Origin: PALSA-1336 sp964592725
Lineage (GTDB): Bacteria; Patescibacteriota; Doudnabacteria; UBA920
Length of the DNA stretch: 8,280 nt
Assembly: GCA_964592725.1 (NCBI GenBank)
Contig: CAZQFQ010000052.1
Span: forward strand, 1 to 8,280
Direction of reading: 5' to 3'
In this document: positions 4,054 through 8,280 of the stretch, piece after piece
Layout of the letters: each line of letters starts with the position of its first letter
Position numbering within the stretch: position 1 is the stretch's first letter
Made by a program: the position numbers and the translations under genes
Notes under the pieces: generated by a model
Database searches by the model: none
Seen by the model: only the letters and a program-made list of their open reading frames with translations
What the model was told of the DNA's origin: nothing

Positions 4054-6054
4054 ATGGCAGACATTCAGACTTTTACATTTGATCGCGCAGGTTTTGAAGC
4101 GATAAAAAAATTTCCGCTCGGACGAGATTGGCCGGTGGTTTATATTATTGAAAATAAAAGTGAGATATATATTGGAGAGACGACTAGTATGCATAATAGG
4201 AGTAGGCAGCACTATGAAAATGAGAACAGACTTCGCTTGAATAGGCTACACGTAATTACTGATGAAGAATATAACAAGTCAGCAACTTTAGATCTTGAGT
4301 CACAGCTAATCCAATATTTTTCTGCCGAAGGTACGCTCAAATTGCAAAATGGCAATAAGGGGCTAGTTAATCATAATTATTTTGACAGAGAAAGGTACAG
4401 AGCGAAGCTAGAAACAATATGGGAAAAACTTAAGGAGTTAATGTTGGTAAAGCGTGAATTAAGTGACATAGAAAACAGCGAATTATTTAAATACTCTCCG
4501 TATAAGGCTCTTACAGAAGACCAGACGATGGTAGCCGATGAATTATATAGTGTCGTTGTAGCTGGCCAAGCAGGTGTGCATATTGTAAATGGTGGCCCGG
4601 GAACGGGCAAAACAATTTTAGCGACTTATCTTGTTAAGCTACTTAAAGAAGATAACAAGACACAAGACCTAGAAGTTGGGCTAGTCATATCAATGACTTC
4701 ATTGAGGCAGTCAATCAAGGATGCATTTTCGTGCGTTTCTGGACTTTCGGCAAATATGGTTATTGGGCCAAGCGAAGTAGCGGATAAAAAATATGATTTA
4801 CTAATTGTCGACGAAGCCCATCGGTTAAGACAACGTAGAAACCTTACAAATTATAGAAGTCACGACGCCATGAATAAGCGTTTAGGGTTGGGACCGGATG
4901 GCACAGAGCTAGATTGGGTACTCAAGTGCTCAAAACAGCAGATTCTGTTTTATGACGTAAATCAAAACATCAGACCAACTGATGTTGAGCCCGAGAGATT
5001 TAAAAAACTAAATGCAACCCATCACCTCTTAACCAGCCAGCTTCGTGTAAAAGGTGGAGAGAAGTATATTGAATTTATTAACTCTATTTTTGAGGCAAAA
5101 GAGCCGGAAGATACAGAATTTAGCAATTTTGATTTTCAAATTTATGACGATGTGGCGAAATTAGTTGAGGATATTAAAATTAAAAATAAAGAATTGGGGT
5201 TGTGCAGAGTCGTGGCGGGCTTTGCATGGCCATGGATAAGCAGGGGGAAACCAAGCGTAACAGACATTGACATTGAAGGGGTTAAATTGAGGTGGAATAG
5301 CACAACCAGCAATTGGGTAAATTCTCCCAATGCGATTAATGAAGTTGGCTGCATCCACACAATCCAAGGGTATGATTTAAACTATGTGGGCGTTATAGTT
5401 GGACCAGAATTAGACTACGATGCAAAACTTGATCGTTTAAAAGTAGATGGGGGTAAGTATGAGGACAAAAATGGTTGGCGAGGGATTACAGATCCAAACG
5501 AATTAGAAAGATATATTATAAATATCTACAAGACGCTCATGACCCGTGGAATGAGAGGATGCTATGTATATTTTGTGAATAAAGAAACAGGGGGGTATTT
5601 TAAAAATAAAATTTATGGACCAGAAGTTTCAGTGGATCGCCCTTCTTTAAAATCTTTGGTTACAGAATATTTACAAAAAACTTTCAAAGTTCCTTTACTT
5701 GGTATGGCTCCCTGTGGAGCGCCATTTCATGCGGAAGGTAATATTGAAGGATATGTCGAAGTAGATTCGAGTAAAATAAAGCCCGGATATGAATATTTTA
5801 TAGTTCGTGCTGTCGGTGATTCGATGGATCTTGCCGGCATAAATGATGGAGATTTGGTATTATGCCGCCAGCAGATAAAAGCAGATACAGGGGACAGGGT
5901 TGTATCACTTTTAGGAGATAACGTTACAATCAAGATGTATGATAAAAAGGATGGGCACAGAATTTTATTGCCTAAAAGTACTAATAAAGTTCATTCACCG
6001 ATAATTCCTGAGGAAGGTGATACTGTCCAGGGTGTGGTTCAAGAAATCCTTTAA
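4054..6054 (+). CDS. GIY-YIG nuclease - DUF2075 helicase - UmuD/LexA-type autoprotease fusion
   Basis: The 666 residues hold three modules. (1) GIY-YIG nuclease at about 28-100: VVYII (28-32), IYIGET (38-43), HNRSRQH (47-53), and Glu82 in LDLESQLIQYF as likely catalytic acid. (2) DUF2075/Schlafen-type P-loop helicase at about 145-530: Walker A GGPGTGKT (180-187), Walker B LLIVDEAH (249-256), YDVNQNI (300-306), SQLRVKGG (328-335), GCIHTIQGYDLNYVGVIVG (432-450) and the Arg motif YKTLMTRGMRG (492-502). (3) S24/UmuD-like domain at about 546-666: cleavage site Cys554-Gly555, Ser590 in VGDSMDLAGINDGD and Lys627 in VTIKMY. The Cys-to-Ser (36) and Ser-to-Lys (37) distances equal those of E. coli UmuD. 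Self-cleavage would release residues 1-554. It is the last gene of the 3454-6054 operon. Domains are clear; the damage-triggered release model is inference. Confidence 0.92.
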   Translation: MADIQTFTFDRAGFEAIKKFPLGRDWPVVYIIENKSEIYIGETTSMHNRSRQHYENENRLRLNRLHVITDEEYNKSATLDLESQLIQYFSAEGTLKLQNGNKGLVNHNYFDRERYRAKLETIWEKLKELMLVKRELSDIENSELFKYSPYKALTEDQTMVADELYSVVVAGQAGVHIVNGGPGTGKTILATYLVKLLKEDNKTQDLEVGLVISMTSLRQSIKDAFSCVSGLSANMVIGPSEVADKKYDLLIVDEAHRLRQRRNLTNYRSHDAMNKRLGLGPDGTELDWVLKCSKQQILFYDVNQNIRPTDVEPERFKKLNATHHLLTSQLRVKGGEKYIEFINSIFEAKEPEDTEFSNFDFQIYDDVAKLVEDIKIKNKELGLCRVVAGFAWPWISRGKPSVTDIDIEGVKLRWNSTTSNWVNSPNAINEVGCIHTIQGYDLNYVGVIVGPELDYDAKLDRLKVDGGKYEDKNGWRGITDPNELERYIINIYKTLMTRGMRGCYVYFVNKETGGYFKNKIYGPEVSVDRPSLKSLVTEYLQKTFKVPLLGMAPCGAPFHAEGNIEGYVEVDSSKIKPGYEYFIVRAVGDSMDLAGINDGDLVLCRQQIKADTGDRVVSLLGDNVTIKMYDKKDGHRILLPKSTNKVHSPIIPEEGDTVQGVVQEIL

Positions 6055-6085
6055 TCTTGAAACCAGTCGAGGTCAGATTTTTGTG

Positions 6086-6114
6086 TTGGCTCATTTAAAA
6101 TAAGGGCGTAAAAT
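6086..6114 (+). promoter_or_regulatory. Promoter of the methyltransferase/Z1 unit
   Basis: TTGGCT (6086-6091), a 17-base spacer and TAAAAT (6109-6114, in CGTAAAATAAGCC) match the operon promoter at 3390-3418, including the bases beyond the -10 (AAAATAAGCCTA). Transcription should start near 6121, about 33 bases before the ATG at 6154. Confidence 0.6.
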
Positions 6115-6146
6115 AAGCCTATATAAAGCCTTTTGATTAGAATATG
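6109..6146 (+). repeat. Second copy of the promoter-leader sequence found at 3413-3456
   Basis: TAAAATAAGCCTATATAAAGCCTTTTGATTAGAATATG aligns with the sequence leading to the ATG at 3454 through TAAAATAAGCCTA, a CTTwTTTT-like stretch and rATTAGAwAT before an ATG. Here that ATG (6144) is followed at once by TAA, so the copied start is dead and the gene starts at 6154 instead. The inverted repeat of the first copy is not kept (AAGCC repeats directly). Confidence 0.55.
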
Positions 6147-6153
6147 TAAAAAA

Positions 6154-7359
6154 ATGCAAAATTATAAATTAAAAATTAAAGCAATACACCCTTTCCCTGC
6201 AAGAATGGCTCCCTCAATCGCTTTAGAACAAATGCCATCTAAAGGATGTATTACGATACTTGATCCAATGTCCGGTTCTGGCACTACACTTATCTCAGCA
6301 AAAGTTAAGGGGCATAATGCAATTGGGATTGATAGAGACCCTCTAGCAATATTAATTTCTAGTGTATGGAGCACAGCGATTAATGAAGAAATTGCAAATA
6401 ATATAGCTAGTCAGGTTATTGTTCAGGCGAAAAGAATGTCAAATAAAATGAATGCTAAAAATGCTTTCCCGTTAAATACAGACAAAGAAACAAAAAAGTT
6501 TATAAAATTTTGGTTTGATTTAGATAACAGGAAAGAACTTACGGCGCTTTCTTTAGTAATAAAAAAAATAAAAAATAAAAAAATCCGTAATTTATTGTGG
6601 TGTGCTTTTTCAAAAATGATTATCACAAAGGAATTTGGGGTTTCTTTGGCAATGGATGTGTCTCACAGCAGACCTCATAAAGTATACAAAAAGGCTCCCA
6701 TCAAGCCATTCAGTCAATTTCAAAAATCTTTAAACTCGATTTTAAAATCCTTAAAGTATAATGACAATGGTAATACTCAAAAAATTATTATCAAAAAAGG
6801 TGATGCACGCAAGTTGCCTTTAAGTAATAATAGTATTGACATGATAATCACGTCCCCCCCGTATTTAAATGCAATTGATTATCTTAGAGGTCATAAATTA
6901 AGTTTAGTTTGGATGGGTCATAAAATTTCGGAACTCCGAACCGTACGTTCAGGCAATGTCGGTACCGAAATTAGCTTGAAATCAGAAATAAGCAATGACT
7001 TTATAGCTAAAATTATCGGTAGTTTGACGGGGACAAAGAAAGTATTAGGGCGAACAAGTTTTATGGTTGCACAGTATGTGAAAGACATGGACCTAGTTAT
7101 GGGGGAGATGAAGCGAGTGCTCAAAAAAAATGGTAAATTAGTAATGGTTGTTGGCAATTCTACTATAAAAGACATTATTATTGAGAATTCAAAAGCTATC
7201 TCATTATTAGCAAAGAAACACAAGTTTTCATTGATTTCAATAAAGAAAAGGGCATTGCCAGAAAATCGTCGTTATTTACCCGCTCCTTCCCATATTGATG
7301 CGGGATCGAGTCTACAACGCAGAATGCGTGAAGAAGTTATACTATCTTTTAAAAAATAA
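6154..7359 (+). CDS. DNA methyltransferase, N4-cytosine/N6-adenine type
   Basis: The 401-aa enzyme transfers a methyl group from SAM to an amino group in DNA. Motif X-like HPFPARMAPS (12-21) is followed by motif I DPMSGSGT (37-44), motif II GIDRDPLA (58-65), a Lys-rich segment of about 150 residues (80-215) that may hold target recognition, and catalytic motif IV SPPY (234-237) in IIITSPPYLNAIDYLRG. Later come KNGKLVMVVGNS (325-336) and a conserved-looking C-terminus (REEVILSF, 392-399). SPPY allows N4-cytosine or N6-adenine methylation; the base cannot be decided. The order X-I-IV differs from typical beta-class enzymes. ATG 6154 is preferred to an in-frame TTG at 6133, which would put only about 12 bases between the predicted transcript start and the start codon. 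The gene is very AT-rich. It lies 9 bases before the Z1-type gene, as in a restriction-modification operon. Confidence 0.9.
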   Translation: MQNYKLKIKAIHPFPARMAPSIALEQMPSKGCITILDPMSGSGTTLISAKVKGHNAIGIDRDPLAILISSVWSTAINEEIANNIASQVIVQAKRMSNKMNAKNAFPLNTDKETKKFIKFWFDLDNRKELTALSLVIKKIKNKKIRNLLWCAFSKMIITKEFGVSLAMDVSHSRPHKVYKKAPIKPFSQFQKSLNSILKSLKYNDNGNTQKIIIKKGDARKLPLSNNSIDMIITSPPYLNAIDYLRGHKLSLVWMGHKISELRTVRSGNVGTEISLKSEISNDFIAKIIGSLTGTKKVLGRTSFMVAQYVKDMDLVMGEMKRVLKKNGKLVMVVGNSTIKDIIIENSKAISLLAKKHKFSLISIKKRALPENRRYLPAPSHIDAGSSLQRRMREEVILSFKK

Positions 7360-7368
7360 TTTTAAATT

Positions 7369-8280
7369 ATGTTTAATTTTGAACAGTTAAAAAAGGAATC
7401 AGTTAATAATAATAGATACGAGCGTCGCTTGGCTAAGTTGGTTTCAGCCGGTAGAGAGGTAGATAAAATAAAAGTGGTTGCTGAAGCGGCTTTAAAAAAT
7501 ATCCAGAATGGCCAAAGATCTTTTGTTATTTATGGCGAGCCTCAGAGCGGCAAAACCGAAATGATGATTGCCTTAACGGCAAAGTTATTAGATGAAGGTT
7601 TTAAAATAATTGTGATTTTACTAAACGACAGTGTTCAGTTATTAAATCAAAACTTAGAAAGATTTCAGCGGTCTGGGATTTCTCCATCGCCTAAAAAATT
7701 TAGCGAAGTCTTGCCAAAAGATATAATAATCGGAGATGGCGAGTGGATTATTTTTTCCAAAAAGAATTCAAAAGATTTACAAAAATTGATTCTTAAATTA
7801 GGCACGCACGAAAACAAAGTTATTATTGATGATGAAGCAGATTACGCAACACCTAACTCAAAGATTAATAAAAAAGAAAAAAGTAAAATTAATGAATTAA
7901 CAGAAAAATTAATAGGGGATAATGGAATATATATGGGAGTGACAGCTACTCCTGCTAGGTTAGATTTAAATAGAACTCACAATAATCAAAATGAGAGTTG
8001 GATCGATTTTCCACCACACTCAAATTATACCGGTCAGGATATCTTTTTTCCTGATAATACCGAATCGTTAGCATACAATCTTACCGTTTTATCTGACCAA
8101 GGGGACCGCCCTCAGTACTTAAGGGATGCGATATTTAGTTTTATGGTTAATGTTGCATATTTAAATTTAAAGATTAATGGGGTAGAAAAAAATTATTCAT
8201 GCTTGATACATACGAGCGGAAAAATGGCTGATCATACTGTAGACTATAAGGAAGTAATTAAAATTTTTGAGACGCTGAAG
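7369..8280 (+). CDS. Z1-domain P-loop ATPase/helicase-like protein (5' part, runs off the window)
   Basis: ATG 7369 opens a frame that stays open for 304 codons to the edge. Walker A is GEPQSGKT (56-63), Walker B VIIDDEAD (151-158), and the SF2-type motif GVTATPA (190-196) follows. The G-x-x-QSGKT, IIDDEAD and TATP set, then FPPHSNYTGQDIFFP (214-228) and CLIHTSGKMADH (278-289), fits Z1-domain ATPases. These are known from restriction-modification-like operons alongside DNA methyltransferases, MORC-type GHKL ATPases, AIPR proteins and PD-(D/E)XK nucleases. It would be the ATP-dependent motor of the system. It is tightly coupled to the methyltransferase (9 bases). Z1 proteins are usually much longer, so most of the Z1 domain and any nuclease partner lie outside the window. 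A generic SF2 helicase is the alternative. Confidence 0.8.
   Translation, partial: MFNFEQLKKESVNNNRYERRLAKLVSAGREVDKIKVVAEAALKNIQNGQRSFVIYGEPQSGKTEMMIALTAKLLDEGFKIIVILLNDSVQLLNQNLERFQRSGISPSPKKFSEVLPKDIIIGDGEWIIFSKKNSKDLQKLILKLGTHENKVIIDDEADYATPNSKINKKEKSKINELTEKLIGDNGIYMGVTATPARLDLNRTHNNQNESWIDFPPHSNYTGQDIFFPDNTESLAYNLTVLSDQGDRPQYLRDAIFSFMVNVAYLNLKINGVEKNYSCLIHTSGKMADHTVDYKEVIKIFETLK

Noticed and set aside
4377..5367. Minus-strand open frames inside the fusion gene
   Set aside because: They lie within conserved helicase coding sequence and show low-complexity translations without recognisable motifs.
6058..6083. Terminator after the fusion gene
   Set aside because: ACC/GGT with neighbouring bases before a T5 run gives only a very short bulged stem, too weak to call.
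6133..6153. TTG at 6133 as methyltransferase start
   Set aside because: It adds only seven residues unlike the family's beginning and leaves about 12 bases after the predicted transcript start. The in-frame ATG at 6154 directly precedes the motif X region.

Overview
The window looks like a piece of a chromosome, or a large accessory contig, from an AT-rich bacterium, most likely a member of the Patescibacteria (Candidate Phyla Radiation, Parcubacteria-like). That is an inference. It rests on compact genes, several small proteins of types I associate with that group, A/T-rich start regions with no recognisable Shine-Dalgarno sequence, and normal use of TGA as a stop (which argues against the code-25 lineages Gracilibacteria and Absconditabacteria). 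Base composition shifts along the window: the radC region is visibly GC-richer, while everything from about 3700 onward, and above all the methyltransferase and the last gene, is very AT-rich. This suggests that the right half was acquired separately.

Left part (1-2569). The 3' tail of an unidentified gene ends at 110 with a strong terminator. A promoter at 154-182 leads into a terminator-like hairpin and then an uncharacterised 164-aa protein (265-759) that may have a BECR-type RNase fold. After another terminator and an unexplained structured element (794-853) comes radC (895-1557), followed 7 bases later by a MazF/PemK-type toxin (1565-1963) with no visible antitoxin. A GC-rich hairpin, a small four-cysteine protein (2093-2374) and a 56-aa protein (2399-2569) follow.

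Middle (2570-3453). A 203-aa uncharacterised gene lies on the minus strand, its stop codon abutting the stop of the 56-aa gene. Upstream of it is a 272-bp divergent intergenic region with a 12-bp-arm palindrome, degenerate direct repeats of the same motif and a hairpin. It ends in a promoter whose -10 box is covered by an 11-bp-arm inverted repeat.

Right part (3454-8280) reads as a two-unit defence-type locus. Unit one: a 79-aa charged protein, a MazG-like nucleotide pyrophosphohydrolase and a 666-aa fusion protein, packed 10 and 2 bases apart. The fusion joins a GIY-YIG nuclease domain, a DUF2075 (Schlafen-type) P-loop helicase domain and a UmuD/LexA-type self-cleaving protease domain. The Cys-Gly cleavage site and the Ser and Lys catalytic residues are spaced exactly as in E. 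coli UmuD. Unit two: an N4/N6-type DNA methyltransferase and, 9 bases later, the first 304 codons of a Z1-type P-loop ATPase that runs off the window. Both units start from near-identical promoter-leader sequences (AAAATAAGCCTA followed by a GATTAGA/AATTAGA stretch), which suggests shared control.

A working hypothesis, not proven here: DNA damage or phage infection triggers self-cleavage of the fusion protein and releases its nuclease-helicase part, while the pyrophosphohydrolase lowers nucleotide pools. The methyltransferase and Z1 ATPase would be the first genes of a restriction-modification-like system whose nuclease lies beyond 8280.
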